Origin: Azorhizobium doebereinerae UFLA1-100
Lineage (GTDB): Bacteria; Pseudomonadota; Alphaproteobacteria; Rhizobiales; Xanthobacteraceae
NCBI RefSeq assembly: GCF_000473085.1
Contig: NZ_AXBA01000027.1
Coordinates: forward strand, 1-64,000
Length of the DNA stretch: 64,000 nt
Direction: 5' to 3'
Positions 1 to 8,263 of this stretch are shown here, one piece after another (positions within the stretch are counted from its first letter, which is position 1; each line of letters opens with the position of its first letter). A program made the translations under genes and the position numbers. A model generated the notes under the pieces. It ran no database searches, had not been told where the DNA came from, and saw only the letters and a list, made by a program, of their open reading frames with translations.

Positions 1-222
1 GCCACAATCGCGGCAAGGAACGCGCAGGCGGTCATCCCGTCCAATCCATCCCGCGCCAGGAAGCATAGCCTCGACAGGCACCTCTACGCTCAGCGCCACC
101 TGATCGAATGCTGCTTCTCCAAGCTCAAGCAGTTCAGGCGTGTCGCGACCCGCTTCGAGAAGACCGCGCGAAACTACCTCGCCATCGTCACAATCGCTGC
201 CATCGTCCTGTGGATCAGGTAA
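1..222 (+). CDS. IS5-family transposase, C-terminal part (cut by window start)
   Basis: The frame is open from base 1 to a TAA at 220-222 and gives the last 73 residues of a transposase. The stretch HLIECCFSKLKQFRRVATR holds the final Glu of the DDE catalytic triad, followed by the usual hydrophobic C-terminal tail (AIVTIAAIVLWIR-like). This matches the C-terminus of IS5-group transposases, which cut and join transposon ends. The N-terminal part lies outside the window, so intactness cannot be judged. I did not identify a terminal inverted repeat between 223 and 323. Confidence 0.8.
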   Translation, partial: ATIAARNAQAVIPSNPSRARKHSLDRHLYAQRHLIECCFSKLKQFRRVATRFEKTARNYLAIVTIAAIVLWIR

Positions 223-237
223 CTGTCCACACCACCT

Positions 238-300
238 AGAGCACGTTCCGCCCAAATGGCACCGTCCTGTGAACGGGGAACGGGTCTCCATTTCTAATTT
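238..300. repeat. Diverged partial copy of an intergenic repeat
   Basis: The start AGAGCACGTTCCG followed by AAATGGCA closely matches the start of the longer repeat at 2276-2387. The rest has diverged. It fills most of the gap between the transposase and the nucleotidyltransferase gene; I see nothing else there. Confidence 0.4.
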
Positions 301-323
301 TGCCGCCTGACGTTAGATCCCCA

Positions 324-1022
324 TCAGTCGCCGGCCGCACTCATGGCCTCGAAGCGCCTTCGAACGATATCGGAGCGCCCTTGCGGCCCGCGGATATTGC
401 CTTCGAGAAAATGGTCGAAACTGCTGTCTTGAAGCAGAGCGGTGAACTGTTCGGCAATGAACTGTCGAATGTCATCATCCGCCGCCAGGACCTCCGCCAC
501 GATTTCCGGCCGACCATCCACGACCAGCAGGATGTCTTCCAGATCATGGCTTGCGAGCAGATCACCCCCACCGCGACCGAGATACGCTTCCAGCTTTGTC
601 GCCACGAACAGCTCTGGCGCCAGCCGGCGTATGTCGAGAGTGCCGGTGAGTGGATGGGTGACCGCAGTTTCGATTCCTTTCGCATACCAGCGGTTCGCGA
701 AACCGAGAATCGCTGGGTCATCGGGCATGAAATCGACCTTGAGGCCACCGAGCCGCATGCGGCAGATGACGGCGTCCTCGTGCGACTCCGCAAATCCCTT
801 CTCACGCAATTTCGCCTGCATCTCCGCCCATGCAGCGTATCCTGCAAGATCTACGATGAGATCCACGTCGTCCGTTGCTCTCACGCCTTCAAGCGTGATT
901 TCATCGGTGATGAAGAGGGCGGTCGTGCAGCCGCCCACGAACACCAGCCGTTCACGAAGGTCGCTTCCCAGCGCTTCGGCAACGGTTCGCAACATCTGGA
1001 GCAACTGGCCTCGGACGGTCAT
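324..1022 (-). CDS. AbiEii/AbiGii-type nucleotidyltransferase, toxin-like
   Basis: This 232-residue protein has the minimal nucleotidyltransferase signature of the AbiEii/DUF1814 group. An FVGGCTTAL segment (about residues 27-35) is followed by a T-D-D-V-D-L-I-V metal-binding stretch (about 50-57) and a later K-x-E helix (FVATKLEAYLGR). Known members transfer nucleotides to tRNA or other targets and act as the toxin of type IV-like toxin-antitoxin pairs. The gene overlaps its upstream partner by 4 bases (ATGA at 1019-1022), so the two are translationally coupled. Toxicity is inferred from the family and has not been shown for this protein. Confidence 0.7.
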   Translation of the reverse strand: MTVRGQLLQMLRTVAEALGSDLRERLVFVGGCTTALFITDEITLEGVRATDDVDLIVDLAGYAAWAEMQAKLREKGFAESHEDAVICRMRLGGLKVDFMPDDPAILGFANRWYAKGIETAVTHPLTGTLDIRRLAPELFVATKLEAYLGRGGGDLLASHDLEDILLVVDGRPEIVAEVLAADDDIRQFIAEQFTALLQDSSFDHFLEGNIRGPQGRSDIVRRRFEAMSAAGD

Positions 1023-1597
1023 TTGCGCAACAGTCTTTCGGCAAGCAGGTTCCCGGCCAGTGCTGCCTCCCTCTGATTTCCAAGCCGGATCGCGTCGACG
1101 AGGGCGAGATACTCATACAGCCGGTCATCTTTCCGCACGGCTTGCGGGACGCTCTTGAACAAGGGCTGGACGGACTGCCCCATGTCGCTCCCTTCGGCAG
1201 ATGGCCAGACATAGATGTACTCGCCGCCGCTTATCAGCAGGCCCTTGAGCATCGGCGCGGCAAAGGCCGTGGCGGTGCCGCGCGTCATGCCGCCGGGTTT
1301 CGCGGGGAACACATATTTCAGGCCGTGGACGATGAAACCATGGAGATTGCGCCGGTTAGGATTTGGCCGACCGGACCGGCGGTCCTTGATCGCCAGCCCC
1401 GTTGAAAGGCTGCGCCTGATCGCGCCGTTGATCTCGGTCTTGCTGATGCCGAGCAGGGCTTCAAGGCCGCGCACGGAATACGGCGTCTCACCCTTGAGGC
1501 TCAATCCGACATCCCCCAGGCCCTCCAGCTCTTCCTGCTCCTGAAGGCTCACGAGCTTTAGCAGGACGACGATGTCCTGACTTTTCATTCCGTTCAT
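1019..1597 (-). CDS. Winged-helix partner of the nucleotidyltransferase, antitoxin/regulator-like
   Basis: A 192-residue protein encoded just upstream of, and overlapping, the nucleotidyltransferase. Residues about 40-75 (SVRGLEALLGISKTEINGAI followed by a basic stretch) look like a MarR-like winged helix-turn-helix. The rest (HGLKYVFPAKPG, then PLFKSVP) is conserved in uncharacterised proteins paired with such enzymes. The likely role is antitoxin and autorepressor. A second Met at 1588 (MKSQD) is an alternative start. The unusual repeat array at 1604-1636 lies directly before the start codon and fits autoregulation. Confidence 0.6.
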   Translation of the reverse strand: MNGMKSQDIVVLLKLVSLQEQEELEGLGDVGLSLKGETPYSVRGLEALLGISKTEINGAIRRSLSTGLAIKDRRSGRPNPNRRNLHGFIVHGLKYVFPAKPGGMTRGTATAFAAPMLKGLLISGGEYIYVWPSAEGSDMGQSVQPLFKSVPQAVRKDDRLYEYLALVDAIRLGNQREAALAGNLLAERLLRK

Positions 1598-1603
1598 ACT
1601 GCC

Positions 1604-1636
1604 TGTCCTCTGTCCTCTGTCCTAGGACAAAGGACA
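1604..1636. promoter_or_regulatory. Heptad-repeat operator before the TA-like operon
   Basis: TGTCCTC occurs at 1604 and 1611, then the perfect palindrome TGTCCTAGGACA at 1618-1629, then another inverted half-site ending GGACA at 1636. Three direct half-sites thus recur every 7 bases and meet two in opposite orientation. The array ends 7 bases from the start codon at 1597. It should bind a dimeric repressor, most likely the product of the first gene of the operon (inference). Confidence 0.6.
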
Positions 1637-1880
1637 CCACATCACAGTTTCCTAGTTTTCGTCAACGACAGGGATGCCCCGGACGCCACGTCAGACGAAG
1701 CGCCACTGAAGGGGCAAACGATCTCCCTTCATGCATTGAAGGCCAATCGACATCGGCCCGGAACCTCTTCCCTGCGTGCGGGACAGCGGCTTGCCGCAAG
1801 GCCGCAGCGCCGCCGATCGATCCCGGAGCGAGACACCGGCGCCGGCAAGCGCCGCTTTTGGACACTTTGCGCCGGCCGCG

Positions 1881-1908
1881 TTGACGCCGCCCGCCGCCGG
1901 CCTATCTA
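1881..1908 (+). promoter_or_regulatory. Possible sigma-70 promoter for the DUF2218 gene
   Basis: TTGACG (1881-1886) and TATCTA (1903-1908) are separated by 16 bases, giving a predicted transcript start near 1915 and a leader of about 30 bases before the ATG at 1944. In the rest of the gap 1637-1943 I see no gene or other clear signal. Confidence 0.4.
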
Positions 1909-1943
1909 ACATCGGTGGTGGGGCTTCAGGCAGGGATCATTCC

Positions 1944-2276
1944 ATGGACACATCCACCCCGGTGCGCTTTTCCACCATCGCGCGCGTGCCGACCCTCAAG
2001 GGCGGCGGCTATCTCCAGCAATTGGGCAAGCACTGGGCGCACAAGCTGGAGGTCGCCTTCGGCGAGGGCACCTGCGCCATCACCTTCCCGCGCGATGCGC
2101 GCGGCGCCGACTGGCCCGGCCCGGCGGTGGTGACGCTCACCGCCGAACCGGACGTGCTGGTGTGCGAGATCGCCGGCAGCGCGCCGGAGCAGGTGGAGGC
2201 GCTGAAGGGCGTCGTCGCCAGCCATCTCGACCGCTTCGCCTTCCGCGAGGCGCCGCTCACCTTCGCCTGGTCGTAG
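1944..2276 (+). CDS. DUF2218 domain protein
   Basis: A 110-residue protein with the features of the DUF2218 family: RVPTLKGGGYLQQLGKHWAHK near the N-terminus, and the end motif SHLDRFAFREAPLTFAW. The family is small, cytosolic and of unknown function, often encoded near siderophore or metal-uptake genes, of which none is seen here. The ATG at 1944 is preceded by a purine-rich AGGCAGGGA. An upstream in-frame Met at 1776 would add low-complexity sequence outside the family and is not favoured. Confidence 0.8.
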   Translation: MDTSTPVRFSTIARVPTLKGGGYLQQLGKHWAHKLEVAFGEGTCAITFPRDARGADWPGPAVVTLTAEPDVLVCEIAGSAPEQVEALKGVVASHLDRFAFREAPLTFAWS

Positions 2277-2387
2277 AGCACGTTCCGTTCAAATGGCATC
2301 GCCATCTGAACGGCAAAACGTTCTCTCTCATCAAATTGGAGGGCGATTCACCGATCAGATTGATTCAATCTGATCGGATCGCGCTCT
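2276..2387. repeat. Intergenic double-palindrome repeat
   Basis: Directly after the DUF2218 stop codon there are two stacked inverted repeats. One pairs CCGTTCAAATGG (2285-2296) with CCATCTGAACGG (2302-2313), with a single mismatch. The other is a perfect 13-base-arm palindrome, CCGATCAGATTGA at 2351-2363 with its complement at 2365-2377. The unit begins AGAGCACG and ends GCGCTCT. A degenerate copy at 238-300 shows it is dispersed. It has no long T-run, so it is more likely a REP-like repeat than a terminator. The remaining gap 2388-2786 is very GC-rich with short GCCCAATGGCG repeats and no gene I can support. Confidence 0.6.
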
Positions 2388-2786
2388 CGGAAAGCCCTCG
2401 TCCCGCTTCGGGACACGCTGCGGACGACGGGAACGGACCGGGGCCGAAACCGGCCCGAATCGGCTCCTCCCCTCCCCCGCGGGCCACGGCAGGCCCGAGG
2501 CCCATGGCGCCGGCCCAATGGCGCCGAGCCCGACGACGCCGAGCCCAATGGCGGCGCAGGCCCGGCGGGGCGGACCCACGCACACCGCCGGCAGCGACCG
2601 CCGGAGGGCACCCTTGCGGGCAACCCGCGCAGGACGCCCCGGCGGAACCGCGCGGCCTCGCCCGGCGGGTGCGCCCCGGCCACCTCCGGTTGCGGCCGCC
2701 ACCTTCCCCTTTCCCGGCCGATGGTCTAGAGCCGAAGCCAGGGGGCGGCCCGGCGGGGGCGGGGACGCCCCTGCGGGAGAGGGGAC

Positions 2787-5765
2787 ATGCGCAACATCCG
2801 CCTGTGGCTCAGCGGCTTCGCCTGGGGCGCCATGCTCGGCGTGGTGGCCAGCGTGGTGCTCGGCATCGCCGTGCTCCGCCCGGACATCTGGGAGAAGCTC
2901 TCGGTCGAGCGCATCGAGCGGGCGCTGGCCCGCAAGAGCCAGTCCGCGCTCGCCCCGGCCTCCGCGCCCGCCCCGGCCGCCGCCACCGACAGCCGCACCC
3001 TGTTCGCCAACGCCACCACCGCCCAGGCGCTGGAGGCGGACTTCAAGCCGCCGCGCGCCTTCCTGGCCGGCGACAGCCTGGTCATCACCGGCACCAACAC
3101 CTCCAGCGACTTCCTGGAGCTGGACCTGCGCATCGACGACGCCGGCTCCAAGGACTGGAGCTCGCGCTTCGGCGCGGTCAATGTGGTGCCGCCCGGCCCG
3201 TTCGAATGGGTGGTGCCGTTCAAGGGCCTGATGACGCAGGACAAGAGGGCGATGGACATCAATGCCATCACCCGCATCATCATTTTCACGCCGGAGAACC
3301 TGCCGCCCGCCCGCATCGCCAGCGTGAAGCTGGAGGCGCGCGCCGGGCAACCGCTCTCGCCCACCAACGAGGCCAAGCTCGGCCAGTCCTGGCTGAAGGG
3401 CGCCGCCACCACGGCGGAGCAGGAATTCTATCCCCCCATCGCCTTCGCCCAGGACCAGGAACTGGTGGTCTCCGGCACCAATACCAACGCCAAGCCGATC
3501 ACCGTCTATCTGCGCATCGACGACGCGGCCTCCAAGAACTGGAACTCGCGCGTCAACACCACGGTGACGGTGCCGCCCGGCCCCTTCACCTTCCGCTCGC
3601 CGGTCAGTTCCTGGGTGACGCCGGGCAAGACGCGGCTCGACCGCACCCAGGTGTCGCGCATCGTGATCTCGCTGGGCGACGGCGACGGCACCATCCGCCT
3701 CGGCGACGTGCATGTGGCCGGCGGCAGCCCACTGCCCAAGGACGCGCTCGGCCTGCGCTTCGGCCCGCCGGAGGTCTCCGTGCCCGGCTTCGAGACCGTG
3801 ACCAAGGGCGACCCCCGCCTCGGCGGCGGCGGGCGCGACCTGGTGCGCACCCAGAACGACCCGCTGCTGTCCTCCGGCCTCAACGGCGTGCGCACCATCA
3901 CCGTGCCCTGGACCAAGAGCACCACCGCCACCGTCTCGCTGTGGACCGAGGACCAGGGCGAATGGGAATATTTTCCGCATTCCCTGCACCGCAGCTTCAT
4001 CATCAACGGGCAGGTGGCGCTGAAGGAGGACTTCACCCCCGACCAGTGGGTGAACGAGGTGTTCCATCGCGGCCTGTGGTCCGAGGCGATGCTGGATGGC
4101 GGCCCGTGGGAGGTCTACGCCGCCCGCCGCGCCGGGCTCGTCACCGCCACCGTGCCGGTGATCGACGGCAAGATCACGGTGGAAATTGCCTCCGACCAGC
4201 CGCCCAATGACGGCTATATCGCCGCCATGGTGATCGCGCCCGGCGCCACCAACGCCGCCGCCGAGGCGGTCGAAAAGTGGCGCAAGGAGCGCTACCTGGA
4301 GCGCTGGCCGCTGGTGGACAAGCCGGTGGACCCCAAGCTCGCCAAGGGCGTGACGCTGCGCGTCATCCCGCCCGGCACGGCGCGCAGCCAGCATCCGTTC
4401 TGGGACGAGACGCTGCCGGTGGAGGCCCGCCTCAACGCTTTGCGCGGGCAGGTGGTCTCGGTGGACTTCCTCGCCTTCTCCGACCAGGACGACCTCTATC
4501 CGCAGGTGGCCCTGAAGCTGCCGGAGGGCGTCACCGGCGAGGTGCGCTGGGGCAAGTGGACCTACATGCGCCGGGGCGGCGGCGAGAATTCGCTGTCCAT
4601 CACCTCCGACGTGCTGGAGGGCGACCTTTCGCGCATGCGCATCCTGTCCGGCATCCCGCGCCGGCTCACCGTCACCTTCACCGTGCCGGAGGGCGCGTCC
4701 GGCGCGCTGCCGGTGGCGCTGGCCGTGGACATCGCCGGCCACAGCGTGGAGGCCACCGCCACGGTGGACGTGATCCCGCTGGCATTGCCGCCCACCACCA
4801 CGCCGGTGGGCTATTACATGGCCGCGCCCAACCCGGACTTCTGGTTCCCACCGACGCCGCAGAATTCCGACCGGCTGATGGCCTGCGACCTGCGCGCGCT
4901 GCGCCGCTTCGGCCTCACCGGCCTGTCGCCGGACCTCGTGACCCCCACCGCCGAGCAGCGCGGGCGCTATCTGGAGCAGACCCGCCTCGCCAAGGCGGCC
5001 GGCTTCTCGCCGCCCTTCTTCGACTATGTCTCGGTGAAGCTGTTGGTGGACAAGGTGGGCATGCAGGGCATGGGCGAGAACGTCGCCGCCACCGAGGCCG
5101 CGCTCGCCGCCGCCGGCCTGCCGCTGCCGCTGTGGTCCATCGCCGACGAGCCGCAGAATCTCGCCAACCCCATGGCCGACCTCACCCGCCTGCGCGACGC
5201 CATCCGGCTGTTCGCGCCCAAGGCGCGCATCGCCGGCCAGCTCAACGACATCAAGGACAAGCCCTTCCTCAAGCTGTTCGACACCGTGCTGGTGAACAAT
5301 GGCTACGGCGTCTCCTCGCGCGACTTCGCCGACATGCGGGCGCAGGGCATCTCGCCCTGGCTCTACAACATGCCGGACATCGAGGCCGCCGCCGGCTTCC
5401 TGCTCTGGCGGGTGGGGGCGGAAGGCTACATCCAGTGGCACGCGCGGGCCGCCACCGCCGACCCCTCCGACCCCACCGACGGGCGCGAGCCGGACTTCAT
5501 GTTCCTGCCGCTCACCGCCGACCGCTGCCAGAAGGTGCCGACCGTGGACGCCATGGTGCTGGCCACCGGCGACGGCATCACCGATCTGCGCTTCCTGCAA
5601 TGGCTGGACGGCCGGGCGGCCAGCGATCCCAGGGCCAAGGCGCTGCGCGACGAGATCTTCGCCGCCGTGCCCGGCGACTGGGCGAGCTACCAGAAGGCGC
5701 CGCCCAAGCTCCCCGCCTTGCGCAAGAAGCTCATGGACTATGCCGCGAGCCTGCCGCCGACCTGA
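2787..5765 (+). CDS. Large exported/anchored protein of unknown function with duplicated beta-sandwich-like domains
   Basis: This 992-residue protein has an N-terminal membrane segment at residues 6-30 (start MRNIRLWLSGFAWGAML) and an Ala/Pro-rich linker. Two clearly related domains follow at about 85-200 and 215-320. Both carry an SGTNT or TGTNT strand, LRIDDA-SK-W-SR and VPPGPF, so an ancient duplication is visible. After a third sandwich-like part, the C-terminal third (about 670-985) has the feel of a glycosidase-like TIM barrel (SPPFFDYVSVK, IADEPQN, WHARAA). The Asp-Glu-Pro resembles the acid of such barrels, but no family can be named safely. It is the last gene before the nitrate locus and may be unrelated to it. 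It is probably exported to the periplasm. Confidence 0.6.
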   Translation: MRNIRLWLSGFAWGAMLGVVASVVLGIAVLRPDIWEKLSVERIERALARKSQSALAPASAPAPAAATDSRTLFANATTAQALEADFKPPRAFLAGDSLVITGTNTSSDFLELDLRIDDAGSKDWSSRFGAVNVVPPGPFEWVVPFKGLMTQDKRAMDINAITRIIIFTPENLPPARIASVKLEARAGQPLSPTNEAKLGQSWLKGAATTAEQEFYPPIAFAQDQELVVSGTNTNAKPITVYLRIDDAASKNWNSRVNTTVTVPPGPFTFRSPVSSWVTPGKTRLDRTQVSRIVISLGDGDGTIRLGDVHVAGGSPLPKDALGLRFGPPEVSVPGFETVTKGDPRLGGGGRDLVRTQNDPLLSSGLNGVRTITVPWTKSTTATVSLWTEDQGEWEYFPHSLHRSFIINGQVALKEDFTPDQWVNEVFHRGLWSEAMLDGGPWEVYAARRAGLVTATVPVIDGKITVEIASDQPPNDGYIAAMVIAPGATNAAAEAVEKWRKERYLERWPLVDKPVDPKLAKGVTLRVIPPGTARSQHPFWDETLPVEARLNALRGQVVSVDFLAFSDQDDLYPQVALKLPEGVTGEVRWGKWTYMRRGGGENSLSITSDVLEGDLSRMRILSGIPRRLTVTFTVPEGASGALPVALAVDIAGHSVEATATVDVIPLALPPTTTPVGYYMAAPNPDFWFPPTPQNSDRLMACDLRALRRFGLTGLSPDLVTPTAEQRGRYLEQTRLAKAAGFSPPFFDYVSVKLLVDKVGMQGMGENVAATEAALAAAGLPLPLWSIADEPQNLANPMADLTRLRDAIRLFAPKARIAGQLNDIKDKPFLKLFDTVLVNNGYGVSSRDFADMRAQGISPWLYNMPDIEAAAGFLLWRVGAEGYIQWHARAATADPSDPTDGREPDFMFLPLTADRCQKVPTVDAMVLATGDGITDLRFLQWLDGRAASDPRAKALRDEIFAAVPGDWASYQKAPPKLPALRKKLMDYAASLPPT

Positions 5766-5792
5766 GAGCGCACCGCAAAAAAACTTGCCCCC

Positions 5793-5807
5793 CGGACCTC
5801 AGGTCCG
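5793..5807. promoter_or_regulatory. Perfect palindrome before nasT
   Basis: CGGACCTCAGGTCCG is a perfect 15-base palindrome between the 992-residue protein gene and nasT, 49 bases before the nasT start. No T-run follows on the plus strand. On the minus strand the hairpin is followed by a G-run and then a T-run. It could be an operator or a transcript-end hairpin; the sequence does not decide. Confidence 0.35.
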
Positions 5808-5855
5808 TGCAAACTAGAACGGGGGCGCCCGCCCCGCGCGTGAACACGGATTGGC

Positions 5856-6446
5856 ATGTCCAACGACCTCCTGCTGCGGATCGTCATCGTCGATGAAAGC
5901 CCGGTGCGCGCCGCGATCCTCAGCGAGGGCCTGCGCGAGGCGGGCTATGTGAACGTGCTGCGCATGGAAGGCCGGCACAATCTCCTGGAGCGCATCTATG
6001 CCGTCGACCCGGACGTCATCCTGATCGACCTGGAAGACCCCAGCCGCGACGTGATCGAGCAGATGCTGCACGTCTCGCGCGAGGTGAAGCGGCCCGTGGC
6101 CATGTTCGTCGACCAGTCGGACGGCCAGACCATCCAGCAGGCGATCGAGGCCGGCGTCGCCTCCTATGTGGTGGACGGGCTGCGCAAGGACCGGGTGCGG
6201 CCCATCGTCGAGACCACCATCTCCCGCTTCCGCGCCTTCGCCCGGCTGAAGGCCGAGCTGGAGGAGGCCAAAAGCCAGCTGGAGGAACGCAAGCTGGTGG
6301 ACCGCGCCAAGGGCATCCTCATCAAGCTGAAGGGCATCAGCGAGGAGGAGGCCTACAGCCTGCTCCGCCGCACGGCGATGAACGAGAAGAAGCGCATCGT
6401 CGACATCGCCCAGTCCATCATCACCGCCGCGGAGCTCCTGCGATGA
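5856..6446 (+). CDS. nasT: NasT, ANTAR-domain transcription antiterminator for nitrate assimilation
   Basis: The 196-residue protein has an N-terminal receiver-like domain (about 8-120, with VILIDLED around D58). A coiled-coil linker (LKAELEEAKSQLEE) leads to a C-terminal ANTAR RNA-binding domain (about 140-192, DRAKGILIKLKGISEEEAYSL). NasT-type proteins bind a two-hairpin RNA leader and stop premature termination of nitrate-assimilation operons. They are held inactive by NasS when nitrate is absent (known from Azotobacter and Paracoccus). It overlaps nasS by 4 bases. A matching RNA target is visible at 8558-8603. Confidence 0.93.
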   Translation: MSNDLLLRIVIVDESPVRAAILSEGLREAGYVNVLRMEGRHNLLERIYAVDPDVILIDLEDPSRDVIEQMLHVSREVKRPVAMFVDQSDGQTIQQAIEAGVASYVVDGLRKDRVRPIVETTISRFRAFARLKAELEEAKSQLEERKLVDRAKGILIKLKGISEEEAYSLLRRTAMNEKKRIVDIAQSIITAAELLR

Positions 6447-7579
6447 GACGGCTTGCCATGGGGTTCATCCCCCTCACCGACGCCGCCGTGCTGATCGCCG
6501 CCGCCGAGCGCGGCTTCGCCATGGCCGAAGGCATCGAGATCGCCCTGCACAAGGAGGTCTCCTGGGCCAACATCCGCGACAAGGTGAACGTCGGCCTGCT
6601 GGACGGCGCCCACATGCTGGGCCCGCTGGCGATCGCCTCCTCGCTCGGCCTCGGCCATGTGCGGGTGCCTTTGGTGGTGCCGCTCGCGCTCAACCTCAAC
6701 GGCAGCGCCATCACTTTGGCGAAGAGCCTCTATGCCGCCATGGGCGAGACCGGCGCGGACCTGTCCACCGCGCTCGGCGCGGCGCGGGCGCTGGGCCGGG
6801 TGGTGGCGGCGCGCAAGGCGGCGGGCGAGGAGCCGCTGACCTTCGCGGCGGTCTACACCTTCTCCACCCACCATTATCTCATCCGCCACTTCCTCGCCGC
6901 CGGCGGCATCGATCCCGACCGCGACGTGCGCCTCGTGGTCATCCCGCCGCCCTTCATGGCCGAGAGCCTGCGCAACGGGCTGATCCACGGCTTCTCGGTG
7001 GGCTCGCCCTGGAACAGCGTGGCGGTGGACGCGGACGTGGGCCGCATCGCCGTGCTGGGGGCGGAGATCTTCGGCTGGGTGCCGGAGAAGGTGCTGGGCG
7101 TGCATGCCCGCTTCGCCAATGCCGAGCCCGAGGTGCTGCACCGCCTGGTGCGCGCCCTGCACGCCGCCGCCGCCTGGTGCGAGGATCCGGCCAACCATGC
7201 GGACCTCGCCCGCCTCTTGAGCGAGCCCCGCCACCTGGCGCTGCCGGCCGAACTGATCCGCCGCACCCTGGACGGGCGCCTCCACACCGCGCCGGGCGGG
7301 GCGCTCAGGGTGCATCCGGACTATCTGGTGCTGCACCGCGACGGCGCCAACCGGCCCGACCCGGACCATGCGTTGTGGATGTACAGCCAGATCGTCGCCG
7401 CCCACCAGGGCGACTGGGCGCCGGACGCGGCGCGCGAGGCGATCAGCGTCTATCGGCCGGACATCTTCGACGCCGCCGTGGGCCCGACGCCGCCTACCCC
7501 GCCGCACGCGCCGGACTGCGTGGCGACGCAATTCGGCGCGGTGTTCGACAAGGACGCCTTCCTCGCCACGGGGGCGTGA
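6443..7579 (+). CDS. nasS: NasS, cytoplasmic nitrate sensor
   Basis: A 378-residue protein related to NrtA/CmpA periplasmic nitrate-binding proteins (KEVSWANIRDKVNVGLLDGAH, VIPPPFMAESLRNG, FSVGSPWNS) but starting directly with MRRLAMGFIPL and lacking any signal peptide. NasS proteins are cytosolic; they bind nitrate or nitrite and release NasT. The start overlaps the nasT stop (ATGA), so the two partners are made in a coupled way. The nasT-nasS order matches that in Paracoccus-type loci. The homologous ligand-binding protein NrtA is encoded at 8713. Confidence 0.92.
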   Translation: MRRLAMGFIPLTDAAVLIAAAERGFAMAEGIEIALHKEVSWANIRDKVNVGLLDGAHMLGPLAIASSLGLGHVRVPLVVPLALNLNGSAITLAKSLYAAMGETGADLSTALGAARALGRVVAARKAAGEEPLTFAAVYTFSTHHYLIRHFLAAGGIDPDRDVRLVVIPPPFMAESLRNGLIHGFSVGSPWNSVAVDADVGRIAVLGAEIFGWVPEKVLGVHARFANAEPEVLHRLVRALHAAAAWCEDPANHADLARLLSEPRHLALPAELIRRTLDGRLHTAPGGALRVHPDYLVLHRDGANRPDPDHALWMYSQIVAAHQGDWAPDAAREAISVYRPDIFDAAVGPTPPTPPHAPDCVATQFGAVFDKDAFLATGA

Positions 7580-7649
7580 GGGGCTTTTCCTCCGCCGGCG
7601 CCCTCCCGCACGTGGTGGGCCAGAGCGGCTGACAAGGCCAGCCCTTCCA

Positions 7650-7922
7650 TCACCGGTGCGCTACGACATAGGCCTTCAGAACCTCCTGCATCTTCGTCAG
7701 ATGCCCCTTGCCCTGCGCCTTGAAGAATTCGAATACGTCTGGATCAAGTTTCAGATGCACCGATTTGGGCGCTTCCTTTGGCGAAGACACCATGGCCTTC
7801 TCCCAGAATTCACGCCCCAAGCTTTCACCTTCGGGAGCTTGAGGATTATGGTGAAACTCACCCGCCTTCCTCATTTTCTTCAGCTCTGCGAGCGATGCCC
7901 GCTTCATAGTATGATCGCTCAT
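7650..7922 (-). CDS. brnA: BrnA-family antitoxin
   Basis: A 90-residue protein ending in the ribbon-helix-helix region typical of BrnA (SVHLKLDPDVFEFFKAQGKG, then TKMQEVLKAYV). In known BrnTA systems, BrnA binds BrnT and represses the shared promoter. The gene overlaps the end of brnT by 65 bases, as is usual for this pair. It sits on the strand opposite to the nitrate genes. Confidence 0.85.
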   Translation of the reverse strand: MSDHTMKRASLAELKKMRKAGEFHHNPQAPEGESLGREFWEKAMVSSPKEAPKSVHLKLDPDVFEFFKAQGKGHLTKMQEVLKAYVVAHR

Positions 7923-8160
7923 CGCGACCTCCTTTCCATGCTGTAATCAGCCGAGTGGCACCGTTTCTCTCGGTGTGAACGACGACGAAGCACTCGTCAT
8001 CAACCATGTCCATTGAGATCAGGCGTTCTTCGCCATAGTCAGCACGGTCATCGACGCGCGTGAGAACCTCGCCCTCGAAAATTCCTGCGGCAGGCAGAAT
8101 GTCAACATCCCGCTCCACAATGGTCTTTTGCCTCTTGTTCTCATCCCATTCAAAATCCAC
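7858..8160 (-). CDS. brnT: BrnT-family ribonuclease toxin
   Basis: The 100-residue protein begins with the family hallmark FEWDENKRQKTIVERDVD and continues with the conserved core (DDRADYGEERLISM, RLITAWKGGRDERSYYE). BrnT is a RelE-fold ribonuclease that halts translation under stress. The toxin gene comes first, as in Brucella brnTA. The pair separates nasTS from the operon that NasT is predicted to control, so it is probably an insertion. Confidence 0.87.
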   Translation of the reverse strand: MDFEWDENKRQKTIVERDVDILPAAGIFEGEVLTRVDDRADYGEERLISMDMVDDECFVVVHTERNGATRLITAWKGGRDERSYYEAGIARRAEENEEGG

Positions 8161-8246
8161 AATTTTTTCCCCTTCTCAAATGCTGTCATCTAAAAATCCT
8201 CTTTGAAAATCGGCACGCGACGCAGGGCAAATCCCGCAGCCTTAAG

Positions 8247-8263
8247 GTACACAAAAAGTGTAC
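8247..8263. promoter_or_regulatory. Candidate operator for brnTA
   Basis: GTACAC-AAAAA-GTGTAC is a perfect 6-base-arm palindrome about 87 bases upstream of the brnT start. BrnA-type repressors are known to bind inverted repeats in their own promoter, so this is the best candidate in the gap; the link is inferred. The rest of 8161-8526 shows no gene I can support. Confidence 0.45.

Noticed and set aside
2355-5600. A 1081-codon open frame on the minus strand
   Set aside because: It is antisense to the 992-residue gene. Its His/Gly/Arg-rich sequence is typical of reading high-GC coding DNA backwards, and it has no domains.
5793-5807. Palindrome as terminator of the 992-residue protein gene
   Set aside because: No T-run follows on the plus strand; kept only as an undecided regulatory palindrome.
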